DNA of 64,000 bases from Motacilla alba alba (taxonomy: Eukaryota > Chordata > Aves > Passeriformes > Motacillidae), in the NCBI RefSeq assembly GCF_015832195.1, contig NC_052026.1, positions 12,015,619 through 12,079,618 of the forward strand. Reading direction: 5' to 3'. This document shows, one piece after another, positions 13,444-26,100 of this stretch. Position 1 is the first letter of the stretch. Each line of letters opens with the position of its first letter. A program made the position numbers and the translations under genes. The notes beneath the pieces were generated by a model. The model was not told the DNA's origin and did no database searches. It was given only the letters and a program-made list of their open reading frames with translations.

Positions 13444-13800
13444 CAGCCGGGGCCGCCACACTGACAGGGCTTTCCCCGGGGGGATGGAGCTCCCACAGCC
13501 GGAGCCGCCACACTGACAGGGAACGAGCTCCCACAGCCGGAGCCGCCACACTGACAGGGCTTTCCCCGGGGGGATGGAGCTCCCACACTGACAGGGAACG
13601 AGCTCCCACAGCCGGAGCCGCCACACTGACAGAGAACGAGCTCCCACAGCCGGAGCCGCCACACTGACAGGGCTTTCCCCGGGGGGATGGAGCTCCCACA
13701 GCCGGGGCCGCCACACTGGCAGGGAACAAGCTCCCACAGCCGGGGCCGCCACACTGGCTGCGCTTTCGCAGGGGACCGAGCTCCCACAGCCGGGGCCGAG
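13444..13800. repeat. GC-rich composite minisatellite, alternating 38/52-bp units
   Basis: Nine units begin with AGCTCCCACAGCCGG or a partial form. Boundaries are 13444 (partial 52-type), 13488 (38), 13526 (52), 13578 (23, a 38-type lacking 15 bases), 13601 (38), 13639 (52), 13691 (38), 13729 (50, diverged) and 13779 (partial). The two types share their first 34 bases and differ in the tail: GAACG-type, or CTTTCCCCGGGGGGATGG. The missing 15 bases lie between two CCACA words, as expected of slippage. The first and the last three units read CCGGGGCC while the inner full-length units read CCGGAGCC, so the middle looks homogenised. The array ends about 170 bases before the PLA2G15 start codon. 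Confidence 0.95.
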
Positions 13801-13842
13801 CGGCGGCCGCCCGGGCCCTCCGCGCTCGGCGGTGACGCGGGC

Positions 13843-13870
13843 GGGGGCGGGCCCGGCGGGGCGGGCGGGC
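13843..13870 (+). promoter_or_regulatory. GC-box cluster (Sp1/KLF-type) of the PLA2G15 promoter
   Basis: Overlapping GGGGCGGG and GGGCGGG words are packed into 28 bases, about 105 to 130 bases upstream of the start codon. Such clusters are typical of CpG-island promoters bound by Sp1/KLF factors. The G-runs could also form a G-quadruplex. The transcription start is not visible directly and is inferred to lie between this cluster and 13973. Confidence 0.6.
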
Positions 13871-13973
13871 CCTTTTCTGGCCGTGCCGGGCGGCGGGGCC
13901 GCACTCCGGCCGGGCCGCGGCAGCCCCGGCGCAGCGGTGGCGGCTCCTGGCCCCGGGGTTATGCGTAGGGGCG

Positions 13974-14112
13974 ATGTTCCTGCCGGCTGGTGCCAGGCTC
14001 CTCCTGCGCTCCGGACGGAGCTCCTTCCTCAGCCTCCTGCTGCTGCTGTTGCTGTGCCCCGGCGGCGAGAGCGCGCCGCGCCGCCGGCCCGCGGGGCCGC
14101 CCGTGGTGCTGG
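13974..14112 (+). CDS. PLA2G15: PLA2G15 coding exon 1 (signal peptide)
   Basis: Encodes residues 1-46 and the first base of Val47. The start was chosen because it gives a basic N-terminal stretch (Arg8, Arg12, Arg15), then a hydrophobic core with seven consecutive leucines, then the GESAP region where a signal peptidase could cut. The exon ends in PPVVL, the start of the conserved mature domain. The leucine run is coded by CTG/TTG repeats (about 14036-14056) and may vary in length between individuals. The donor is GTAAGA; the intron is phase 1. Confidence 0.9.
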
Positions 14113-17100
14113 GTAAGAGCCGGGGGGCGGCGGGGCGGGCGCTGCGGGGCCGGGCCGGGCTGAGCTGAGCCCGCCGGCCCCGTTACCCACCCCCGGCGGG
14201 GCGGCGCGGGGGGCCCGCGGCGCTGCGGGCTCGGCACGGCCGCGGGGAGCGCGCCCCGCCCGCCGCTGGCAGTGCCCGGGCTCCGCGGGCACCGGGGGGC
14301 GCAGAGCCCGCACCCAGCGGCGGCTCCGCAGCTGCCCTGGCGCTGGCAGCTCGGCCTGGCCCGGCCCAGCGGAGGGACGTCCGGGCTGGGGCTGCCTTGG
14401 CCTGGCAGCCGGAGGGGGACAGACAAGGTTCGTTTTAATACGCATCGAGCTCATTAAGCAACACTAGAGCATCCCTGCTTAAGTCTTTCCTCTCTATGAA
14501 CCTTTCGTGAGGGAGTTTGGAATCAGATGTGGAAGGAGGAGTGGTTGGGTGTTCCAGCAGTTGAATTACAAAATAAAAAAAAAATAGGCATTTCATCATA
14601 TGACATGAAAAACAAGTATTTGTCACTGGCCTGTTGTTTCACCTGTTGACACAAAACAGTTTGTAATGAATATGTAGATAATACTCATATGCTAGTTAAT
14701 AAGTAACGCTTGTTAGTTGCTTTTTGTATCTGTTGGTAATAAGATGTAAATAAATTTTATATGCTTCAATAACTTGTCTACTGAAACTGTAGTTCTTAAG
14801 CATTCCAAGAAGCAAGTGTGTTTAGTGACAGTAATGTCAGTAGCCAGTCCTGTGAATATATTCAGCATGTTCTTATTATTAATTAACCTTGATGGTCATG
14901 GGGGAAGAAAAACTAAGAAGATGAGAAAAGTGGCATGTTTTCTTGATAATAATTTAGGCTCTGATGGTGCCTTTGTTACTACTGTTACAAACTTCTGACT
15001 TAGAAGGGCAAACTCTACCAGACCATATTAAAAAATGTTCTTGTTATCTGAGGGTACAGTGTGTACAAATCCACAGTTCTTCAAAGGCCTCTGAACTGAC
15101 TGACAGGCTGTGGTTTGGAAGTAGAAACTGCAGAAGGGTGTCCTAAGAGGCAGGAGTTGAAGCAGGAAGAATTCTTTGAGTTCTGTCTGGGGAGGCTAGA
15201 AACAATCTTTTATGCCATCTTTCCACTCAGTAGTGCTGGATGTAGCAGTAGGCCTTGGCACTTGCTCCAGTGCAAGCTTCCTGATGACAGAGATGTTTTA
15301 GTTGCTGATTTTATTGAACTCTATCTGGGCAGGAATCAAAGATTTAAAAGCAACTGGCAGAAAGGGTTACTGACTGCAGAAGTGTGGATTTACTACTGAT
15401 GGATCTTCGGTAAGTATATATGCTCCCTAAGGATGGTTTTAAGAACTGTGGCTGACCTACATTTCCTGAAGAGACATTGTGGTAAATACTGTGTGGCTGA
15501 GCACATGGTCATCTGGAGTGCTTTGCAACAGATTTTCTTGCTGTTACAGTGAATTTTCATCAAATGCTGCAGAACTTGTATCTCTGTGTTCTAGTCAGTC
15601 TCTGCATTTTAAAATTTGCTGGATTTTTTGCTGCCCAGTCCTCATCCTTCTTGTGTGTGTGACATGTTAAAATAAGCCTTTTAGGAATTGCTGTGATGAG
15701 GATGCTGGAGGGGCTTATGAGAATCACTTAGGGAAGCATTCTAAGTGCTGGCTAAACACAGGTGTTTGGGGGAAGGGAGAAAAACCCACATCACCTGGAT
15801 ACACAAATGAAAAAGATTCAGAGCTGTAAGGCTGCATTATACAAGCCTATACAAGCTTGAGATGAATTTGGAGCCCATAGGAGGTGAGAATACAGAGTTG
15901 ATCCTCCTGATTTATCAGACAGGCATCTAGACTCTTAATTTCTCATATAAGTTCAGTTTTAAAATAAATTTTTATCTTATAGTAAACAAGTTCTCATGAT
16001 CCAACACTCGATCTGTTTGGAGGTTAATATGCCTCAGTAGAAAGGGGAATTAAATTTGGTCATACTCTGTATGTGGCAAGTTGGCCACCTGATCTTAAGG
16101 AATAAAGAAAGAAGAAATGCTCTTTAAAGGAATGTTGTCAACATAGTGATCACTTCAGAAATGTTTTGGACCAGGGATGGTCACAAGACCCAGTGTCACT
16201 TGCTCTCAAAACTTTTGTGTAATGACCCCACTTTGCAGTTGCAATCTATGCTTACCCAAGTAACAGAGGGGAACTAGAGCAGAATTTTGCAAAATATGGA
16301 GTGTTGCTCATGTGTGGGTAACTTCTGTTCTGCTGCCCAAGTACTGACAAAACTGCTGCTTGGAGGAATCTCACATCTGAAAACAGCTGAGCTGCATGAA
16401 GACAGCCTTGTAACTCTTGGCCACAGCTGTGATGGCAACAGCTCTCAGATTTGGGGAGCCTCCAGCTGGCTCAGGTGAAAGGTGGTGCTGTGGAACAGCT
16501 GTGCCAGTGTAGCAGCTCATTGGTGCTCGCCCAGCTTTCCTTGGACCTGTTTGTTTGCCACTTTGTGGAGTCCTTTGTCTTGCTAAAGCATGAGGAAATA
16601 ACCTGATGAGGAAGAAGTGATTAATTTTGTAGTTGAATTACTTTAATGGAGGAGCTGGCACAAAGAACGTGGAGAGTGGCACCACATGGCTAGGTTGTTT
16701 TTAACCTGGCCTGTTCATCCTCGAGCTGCCTTAGGAGCGGGAGCTGCTCTACTTGGAGCTTGTGCCCTTTCATACCAAAGGAGCAACAACAGGGACCAAA
16801 GTGCCATGGGGTAGTAACTGACAGCAAAATACTGCAGTGCAATTTCTCTGTTTTCTCTGAGATTTAAATAAAAAAGCATTGAAGTGTATTCATATAATGG
16901 TATCAGAGAAGAAAAAGAAAAAGGTGAAAGTCAAACCCTTATTTGCAGAGCAAGAGCCTGCTTGAAAGCCTGATATAAGGCAGAATTCTCATTAAAACCT
17001 AAGGTGGTTGTCTCAGATTCCTTTCCCAAGTGTTTTGGGGGAAAAGGAGACTATTTATGATACTGATGTGCTTTTATGCCTTTTTTAAAGTGTTTTCTAT

Positions 17101-20100
17101 TTAGCCAGGATGATGTAATCATACAGAAAAAGCTCCTTTAAGAACCAGAATAGCTCACTGAATGCTGCTGTTCTACTAAAATATCTACTAAAAATGTATA
17201 CTACATATATTCTGTGCAATTACTTCTGCATATCTGCTTTATATTTAGATGAACTTTAATTTTTTACACTTGTCTTATCAGTTTGGTGATCTTCAACAGG
17301 CTTGTCTTTAATGCTGGTTTCAAGTTGTTTTTGTGGCTGTTCTTCCTTCATTCTCTGATGTGGTCCATCAATAATCACTGCATACTATCTCGTGTCTTAG
17401 GCATTTTTGGAGCTGGTAACCCATCCTTATAAGATCAGTGTCAGATGCACTGAACTCTTTACCTTTTAGACCTGACTCAACACAATAACTATATCAATGT
17501 TCTGATACCTTCTGCAAACAATTTGTTAGGTACTTGGCTAAACTTTTCTAGAAAGACACCTAAATGAAGTTTGTTAATAATTGATTTACATGCAAAGGGG
17601 CTGTGCCTGTGAATTCCTGCTGACTGCTAATTGAGCTGTGTATGTTTGTATGGTCAGCTGGCTAGATGTCAGGAGTGATTTAAATGTTTATGCCTCATGT
17701 GATCCAAGGTATCTGGAAGTATCATGTGAGACGTTGTTTGCTTTCTTGTTCCTAATTTTAAACAAGGCCTTTTCTGTGGCAGTCCATGGAGTCTGTGAGC
17801 TGCTTCAAGACATTCTCAGAGAGCTGTAGTCAGAGTTTAATTTTCCTGGAAAGTTGCTTCATTTTGAAGGGAGACTAATTTATAGAACCAGAAGACGACA
17901 GTTATTTGAGGAAGTAATACTGGTTGAAAAGTTACAATAGTTGATAAATACCCGAAGGTATTTGCATTTCAGATAAAAGCAGTAAAAAAGTACCAACTGC
18001 TGGTCCTATTTTTTCTTTTTCCCCACATGAAAAAATATCTTGGCTCCCCACCCTGTTATTAAATAAATGCTTTTTTTGTTTTGTTTTGTTTTTCCTTAGG
18101 ATCCTCATATTTGGACATTTGTTGAATGATTTTTTTCCTTTGTTATCTGAGCAGTCTTAAGGCAAGCGACTTTTAGGGTGCAATTTGCTTATTGTCTCTT
18201 GGTGGGAACTGTGAATCTGTCATTAAGGATAGTGATAGGCAGGAGTAGGAATGTATCCTAAAGCTAATTGCTGCAATTCACAGTCTGTTACCTCTATTAA
18301 ACTCTAAAAATATTTCTATATGTGCTTTTCTGTACAGTTTAATCATATAAAAACACATCGCAGAGGGAGATCTAATAGTTTTGTCAGGCTGTATGAGACC
18401 AAAAAATTAGCCAAGGATACTATGAATATTGGAAGTGAATTTGGCTTATTGATGTATTAGAGTGAGTTTTGTTGGGATTAGCATCTTTGTGAAAAAGGAG
18501 GATGTGCTAGAACTGATAGAACACAAAATCTTATGGAAACACATTTTTCTGCTGAATAAGAAATCTAATTTTTCCAAATGTTGCTGTTCTGAAATCAACA
18601 GAGGAATTACACAGCTGCAAATTAGGGAAGCAGAGTACTGCTGAAGATCTTGTCTTGGACATCCGGTCTTAACTAGTGCTGATGTATTTTGCAGAACTTC
18701 ACAAACAAGTTATTTTGGGGTCAGTGTGCAGGTCTTAAAAAGAACTTTTAGAACTTTAAAGAGCACTCTTTAATATTTCCAGCAAAAAGGTTTAGAAACT
18801 GCAGGTATTGGTAGATGAGAGGAGGAGGAGAAAGATTGCATACAGATTACTCTGCCTGCAGGTCCATCCTCTGTATGGCCTGAAAGCAAAGGGAAACATG
18901 TTTTTCTATTGCTTTCAAATTCCACCATAAAAATAAAAAAAGCTACGTCCTTAACTTACAGAATTAATCTTCAGTGTGATATTTTTTAACCTGTTACTTA
19001 TAAAAAACCACTAAGTAGTTCTCCAGACAAAATGTAAATCATTAACACTGTTAAACTGGTTGGGTTGAGGGCTGAAGATCTTGCGTGTTTTTTACCATAA
19101 TCTCAAAACCAAAAATTTGTATTTTATTTCCTATAGATTCATCATGAAGCATCTCCAGTTTGCAAAGTATACTTTAGAAAATAAAAAAGCCCTAAGGTGT
19201 GAGTGATAGTGATTAGCAGCTTCACTGTTAATATGGAAATACAAACATGACAAAACCATTTTTGTTAATCCCTGCTTTACAAACAGGCATCATACTTATA
19301 CATCAGAATTTATTTTTTAGCTACAGTATTTATCTTTGCACAGGTAGAACTTGTCTTTTATCTTTTGTTTAGAATTGAAAAAATTGCCATTTTTCCTCTT
19401 GTTCCTTATCATCCCTTGAGTAAAATCAGTATGTCATGTTTCTCATCTTGTGTTCCATGTTGGACACAGGAGCAGAGCCTCTATCCTCCAGAAGCTCGAA
19501 GATAAAATATCTTAACTAAATGAAAGTTGCAGTTAATCTAAGATCATTCCATTAAGTCTAAGTGAGACTTTGTACAGTTTCTTGCTTTCAGTGCTTTGTT
19601 GATAGATGTATCTCGATCATAATCTGAAACTTCTTCAGCTGTGAGTTTTCCCTACTCTGAGCAGGCGTGCTTGTGATTGATTGAGTGCAGTTTGGAAACC
19701 TCAGCAAGTTCTCCAAACTCTAATTCCGCAGATGTTTGTCTAAGTCTTTGAAGGGTATCTTTGCTGGAAGAACTTTATTTTTACCCAAGGAGGTGAGATT
19801 CCAGGCTAGAACAAAATGTCACTCTTCTTTGTTTTGCATTGAAACTGAAGACAAAATCAACCTGTTCTGTCCTTGGCAAGTCTGCTGCTGAAACTAGCCA
19901 GTCATGAAAGATTGATATAAATAGAATTACGTTCTGTTCCCTTTCCAATTAAAAGCACTGATATGGCAGAGGCAGGAGACTGGAACAAGTTGTTGCCTTA
20001 GCTTTCTAAGCAATTACTAAGTAGGATTTTGTGAGGTTACAAGACTGAACTTCAGTAAACTCTTTCTAAGGTGTGATGCAATGCTGTAATCTCCCTTACT

Positions 20101-23100
20101 ATGCTTTCCAGTATATCAGAGTCCTTGAAATATGACCTAAAATAAACCATGGTCAGCTACTGGGCCTTTTAACGTTTCACTTAAGGCGACAAAAATAAAG
20201 CTCCTAAAAACATAATGAAAAAGTAGAGGTAGTTAATAAAGAAATCCTGAGGTACATCTCATAGTGAGGCATAACCTGCTGTGGTTGGAGGTTGTAAGAA
20301 TGTGGTTATCTGAAGTTTTGGCCTTTTTCAGTTCTGCAATAACTTTTTTCTAAAAGCACATCTGGTTTTCCAGTTAAATTAGGCATTCTGGTAAAAGATA
20401 TTATCTCTTTCCTTAAACCATTGCTAAGTGTCAGTGTATTATAGAAGTCAAACTGATTTGATTGCGCCCTTTACTGGGGGATAGGGGGAGCTAATGTATG
20501 GGTAGACCTGCATTAAAAAACTTCAGAACTAAACATTGACAAGCACACCCTAAAAAGGGGACTTTGTGGACCTGAAAGGAGTAGAGGGAACCCTTAAGAA
20601 GGGGTGCCTAACTTCTAAATTTTTCTAATACAGAAAAACTTTTCAGTTGCTGAAATGTTTTTCTTTCTCTGGTTCTTGAGGAAAAAAATTATTAAACATA
20701 ACAGAATATAAGAAGTTTCTCTGAAAACTTGGTGCTGAAAATTGTTAGTGTTTGGTTAAGACTAATTCTATTTGGGAAAATATTCCTGTTTCCATCTAGA
20801 GTTTAAAAAATAATGAAGAATAAACCTTAGTCAAAGGAATACTGACATTTAGTATATGCCTTAAGAAAGTGCAAATAGCCAAGACCCTTTCCACCACATC
20901 CTACTCATGTAAGGTATGCAAAGGAAACAAAAGTAACTATTGTTGCCAAAACCTGAATGTAAAAGAGAAGAAAGTGCATTTTTACATTGTTAGCCAACCA
21001 TATCTTGTGTTGTAAAAGTCTGGTCTTATGTGAGGAAGGGAAGATAAGTAATATAAATCAATCTTTTATGTTTTACGTTTCTAATGTCAAATTGATAGTT
21101 TGCAGGCAACTGTTTAAAGAGAACAAAGTTGTGTAGTTGTGATGCTCTGGAAAAAAAGTTCTTTCAGAAAGATTTGGTTTGTACTTGAAAACACAGATAA
21201 GTTAGGTAATGTCCTAGACAATCTTTTTTTTTTTTTCATACTCATGGCCTTACATGCTCCTTTATAGTCTGCTCTTTGAAGTTAGGAGCTGTTCATCCAG
21301 AATCATTCTACATGTTGGTTTCTCAGGTAATGAGCTTAGAAAATATAGAAATATTTTCAGTGGAAAATGTATGTGTAGTACCATCTTATGTAGTTTTTTT
21401 TTCTCCAATTACAAAATCTGATGGTGTCTCTGGCTGCAGTGATACTGTAGCCCTTATGTGCATTATTTAGCTGTGTGTACTGCAATAGAAAATGTTATAT
21501 GCTTTAATTAACTCTCTCCTTTTTATATCTCCCCCTCCTCTTTATATTTTTCAGTTCCAGGAGACTTAGGCAATCAGTTGGAAGCAAAGTTAGATAAGCC
21601 ATCAGTGGTGCACTATCTCTGCTCTAAGAAGACAGACAGTTATTTTACACTCTGGCTGAATCTAGAATTGCTTCTGCCTGTCATCATTGACTGCTGGATT
21701 GATAATATCAGGTAAGAGCAGAAATGTTACTCTTTGCAGTTACATCCTTTCCATAGGCTGACATGCAGAATGGCTGCCTTTAAATTCCTTTTCTGATTCA
21801 AGACCAGTGAGAGGAATGACTTGGAATTCTGCTGGGTAGGCTAACAGGATGGGTCTGAAGATGTAGCTCTGTTTCATCTGAAGTAGCTGTAATTGCTGAT
21901 GAGGAGCAGAAGCTCTCTTAGTTCCTTTCACTTTCTCTTCTACCAGTGACCCAGTGTAGGTTTGAGCACTTGTTAGACACCTCTCTGGCCAAATGGACAG
22001 AAACTGATGCACAGGAAGTTCCACCTGAAATATTTTGGTTTTAAAAATTGCCTAATTTAAAGCTTTCATGCTATTTCCAATCTGCTTTATTAGTGTTCCT
22101 GTAAAAATAATATAAATATATGAAAACAAGAAATAATTAGCTGGTGCAATTAAAAACTATTGTGTTGGCATGTAGCTCTTTTATGAATGTACTGAGCTCC
22201 TGTGAAGCAGTCTCTGCTTTGTCTTGCCCTGTGCCTTATGGATTAGAGAGATTTTTGTTAAGAGATTTGTGCATTGGTTTAGATTATTAGACTCCATCTG
22301 GGGCAAAAACTTTCATTCAGAAGTGGCAATTGTATTGATATGCTACTGAAAACAAACCAGCCCCCAACTGTAATAATAGGGATGATTAAAGAAATAAACT
22401 CCTGACTCAATGCTCCAGATTCTTCACATCCTAAGTTGATTTGAAAAGTATTTACACAACACTCAATACCTCAATATGTTTCCTGAGGTGCTAGTTGTCA
22501 TTAATCAGGAAATAAAGTATTTGCTTATGCTGGTATGGGTGTTTCTAGTTAAATAGAAATGAATTATTTTTAGGTAGGTTAATATTTTTGATGTCTGATT
22601 TAATAGGTATTTTCTGTCCTATTGTCACATTCCTATGCTCTTTATAAGTTTTTCCATTTTGTGGCTTGACGCAAAGTCACTTTATAAGTAGCTGATATTT
22701 TAAAGATGAAGTTCAGTCACACTTCCATATGCTCAGTTTTACAGAGACAAAAAGTCTTAGATGCTGCACCATGAAGCATTGAAGTAATTAAAGTAATTGT
22801 TTGCACTGTATAATCTCTTAGCCATGAGAGTACTCTGATCATGTCTGCTTAGGTTGAGTTTTGTCCTCCTTCTGAGTAACAGCACTTCAAGTTCTTATAC
22901 TGCACTCAGAATGTAAGACCCAGTGTAATTGAGGGTTGTCATGTGGCAATAAAACATGTTTCGTGAGTTTTTTTAATTGTTTTTCTTCCCCTCCTCCCCA
23001 GGCTGGTGTATAATCGAACAAGTAAGATTACAGAACCACCAGATGGAGTGGATATCAGAGTGCCAGGGTTTGGGCAGACGTTTTCCTTGGAGTTTCTTGA

Positions 23101-26100
23101 CCCAAGTAAAAGGAGCGTTGGTATGTACAAGCTGTGTCTGGAGTGGAGGGTCCACTTGGAGGGTTTTTCTAGTTTGTCTTTATGCAACAAGCTTCTGAAG
23201 TGTGATTTCAAATTACAGTTCTGTGAGCTCACTTGGCTTTTAAGAGTTTTCATTACATTTATTGTTTCGTTTGTTGCATGGCCTGATAGATTGAGACAAG
23301 AAGATTCCATGTTATTTAGTGTTGTGTCAAATCTAAGTTTGGTGGATGAAATCTGAGTAGGCATATTGAGGACAGATGCTTTCTGAAAATGAGATGGGTT
23401 GAGTAGAAAATTCTGTGACAGAAGCTTGACAAGCAAAACTGAAATAAAAGCACAAGTTCTGAGTAAGATGTTCTTTGGCCTTAGGAGTGGGTTAATTGGA
23501 TTGGGAGATATGGTAGCACAGTGTGTATCTCCTTGTATTTTGGTGGTGTCAGAATAATTATATAATTGCATTTGTGCTGCAAAAGATTTCTGCATTAATG
23601 TGTTTGCAGGCTTTTTTGTTTGGTGCTTTTGTAGAAGTCATGTTTCAGAAAACTGAGTTGGATAAGCTTTTGTGAGTTGTTCACTGTGGCTGAAGACTGG
23701 AGGAGTTGAATAGTCAGTAATGGACTGAGCTTCCCATGCTGCATAGCATGGATCTGCTCTTTAAGGGCAGTGATGTGTTTAATGATTGGCACTAGGTCAC
23801 TCTTACACCATGGTTCAATCCTCTTCTTGAGGGACTATATGATAAACATTCAAGACTGACAAGTGAGGTTCTGCTCAAAACTTAAATATGGCTCTGATGT
23901 TCATTAGACTGTTCTGACACTGTTACTGGATGCATTTAATGGTAATACTTAAATCCCATGTGTCAAACCTTGTATTAAGTAACATCTTCCAATATGCAGT
24001 CTGCAGCTGTTTTCCTTTTTGCTATTAAAACTTTATGTTCAGTTACTTAAGTCTTAGTCCACTAACCCAGACATAAAAAAATAGTTTTGGGGTAGTTTAC
24101 AGAGTTCTGCCCTGGGGTATATAATAAGCATTTGTTTCCAAGAATAAATGTTGACGTCCAGGCCAACTGTTACTCCTTACCTGTTGTTAATTTGCAATCA
24201 ACAAAAGCTGTGACTGGGATGAAAACCCCTTAGAAATTATTATGTTGCAGCTCAAGGGTAAACTTTCCTTTGCATATACTGCATTTGGCTGCCAAAATGT
24301 TTGAGAGGTCAGCTATCTAGTAAGAAGTTTTAATGGTGATATTCTCTCAGTTTTGGGGGATAGTGAGCATAACTCATTTTGTTTAATATGCATGCAGCTT
24401 TCTAGATTGTTAAAGGCAAACTGCAGGTTTAATGTGTATATATGTCAGTTAATGCCTCTGGAGCTTTGTTTTGCAGTAGTGGCTGACAGCTGCTTCTCAC
24501 ACTAACCTTGTTACTCTTCTGTTTCTCTCTTATCTGATATTTACAGGAAGTTACTTTTATATGTTGGTGCAGAGTTTAGTCGATTGGGGCTACAAACGTG
24601 ATGAAGATGTAAGAGGAGCACCTTATGACTGGAGAAAAGCACCAAGTAAATAATATATATTACTTTAATAAAATTTTGACTCTCCTAGCCAGCAAATAAT
24701 GCATTGAATCACTTCTCCCAACCTTTACAGTCTAAAAACTTAATTTTGTTTAGTTTTTGGGGCCTGGGTACTCCTGGATGCAAATGCAAGCTCGGTGTTG
24801 TGGTTTTGGTTTTTTTCTTCTTTAAACAACTTGCTACTTAAAATTTGCTTAAAGAAAACAACAGAAAAAACCCATTTCAGCAAAGTATGTCCACACAAAA
24901 CCCCCACCCCTCCCATTCAATATTGGAATTTGAGGTCTGCATTATTAATTCTGCTGACAGTTCAACACCATTATTTAAAACCTTATTTTTTTAAAAGCTC
25001 AGCATTCACAATTAACTATCACTGTGTAATCTGTATGTTTTAGATGAGAATGAAGACTATTTTGTGGCACTTCGCAAGATGATAGAGTTGCTGTATGAGC
25101 AATATGGAAGCCCTGTTGTCCTGATTGCCCACAGCATGGGGAACATGTACACCCTCTACTTCCTGAACCGCCAGCCCCAGGATTGGAAGGACAAGTACAT
25201 CAAGGATTATGTGTCATTAGGTGCTCCATGGGGGGGAGTGGCCAAAACTCTCCGTGTGCTGGCTTCAGGTAGGTGATTTGAGGCTTTGCCCTGTGCTGTG
25301 TGTGTAGTGCACAGTGCTAACGAGACTGACTGTAGGACTGCAGGATGAGAGTTTTAGGTACCATGAAGGGAAAAATACTTGTTTGTAAGAAATGACAACT
25401 TGATGTTTCAAGCATTGCAGCCCAACTGTTATCTTTCATATCTGTGGGGGTGGACTGAGATTTCCCACATCCTGTAACCAGGAGCTTTCTCCCATCTTGA
25501 CCTCTCCTGACCTCTTTTCAGCAGATTGTTGTGTTGTCTGCTGTTTGGCCTGATGCCTTCCCTTTCTGTCCCTTCTGCCACCAGCCTGATTGCTCTCTGT
25601 TCAGTATTGCAAAGCTACCAAGGACTCCAGAGCATTCAGCAGTTTCCTTTGATTAAAGATCACACAGATGCTTGAGGTTAACATTAAAGGAAATTTGTAG
25701 AGATGGTGGGGAACTGGTGTCAACAGTTCAAATGCCAGGTGAAAATTATAACTCTGCAGATTAGGAAAGTGAATCTTTGAGGTCTTGGGTTTGGCACACT
25801 GTATATGTCTGAGACTAAAAAACAAAAAAATTGAATAAAGCAGCATAATGTACTTCACTAAGTAACTGAAAATGACTGATGGAAAATGTTCACTTACCCG
25901 TCATGTGATACCATAATTACATCATGTGCTTTGACATTTAGTTCTCGATGTTTCTGGCTTGGTTTTTTATCTTGTTTCTGACTTGTTATCTTTGGATATC
26001 TGCTATCTTCTTCCTAATCAAAGCTGACATCAAAAATTGGACTTCATCAAAATGCAAAACACAGCAAGAGTCAGCCATGCATGGACAGAGCAAAGAATAC

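Larger units (their letters stand above)
13438..14430. promoter_or_regulatory. CpG island over the PLA2G15 promoter and exon 1
   Basis: This is the only extended CpG-rich, GC-rich block in the window; it starts and stops abruptly against AT-rich DNA. It spans a minisatellite, a GC-box cluster, coding exon 1 and the first few hundred bases of intron 1. There is no TATA box near the start codon, which fits a housekeeping-type CpG promoter with dispersed starts. No CACGTG core, the centre of the TFEB/CLEAR element common at lysosomal genes, is visible inside the island. Confidence 0.85.
14113..21554 (+). other. PLA2G15 intron 1 (7.4 kb)
   Basis: Runs from donor GTAAGA to acceptor TTTTTCAG. The first 300 bases belong to the CpG island; the rest is AT-rich. 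It contains a TTTTG-type simple repeat near 18.07 kb and a T-run near 21.23 kb. I recognise no mobile element or nested gene. A 94-codon open stretch at 15115-15399 resembles no known domain. Confidence 0.85.
13961..21597 (+). other. Upstream ORF overlapping the PLA2G15 start
   Basis: An ATG at 13961 lies 13 bases before the PLA2G15 start in another frame. Read through the exon 1-exon 2 junction, it stays open to a TAA at 21595-21597 (64 codons plus stop), so it overlaps the main frame. Its context has G at -3 and C at +4; the main ATG has G at -3 and T at +4, so both are moderate. If transcripts begin upstream of 13961, ribosomes must leak past this ATG to make the enzyme. Its product resembles nothing known and is probably not functional. 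Confidence 0.5.

Noticed and set aside
13237..13904. Long minus-strand open frames of 145 to 177 codons across the promoter
   Set aside because: They are translations of the minisatellite. The 38- and 52-bp units sum to 90, a multiple of three, and the 15-base deletion also keeps frame, so several frames stay open through the array. The products are just repeats of Gly/Cys/Pro-rich units.
15115..15399. 94-codon open frame in intron 1 as a cassette exon
   Set aside because: There is no similarity to anything I know, and PLA2G15 needs no extra exon between exons 1 and 2: the joined frame already matches the family without a gap.
22939..23595. 218-codon minus-strand open frame opposite PLA2G15 exon 3
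   Set aside because: It has no recognisable domain or codon bias and covers a conserved exon read backwards plus intron. It is long but unsupported.
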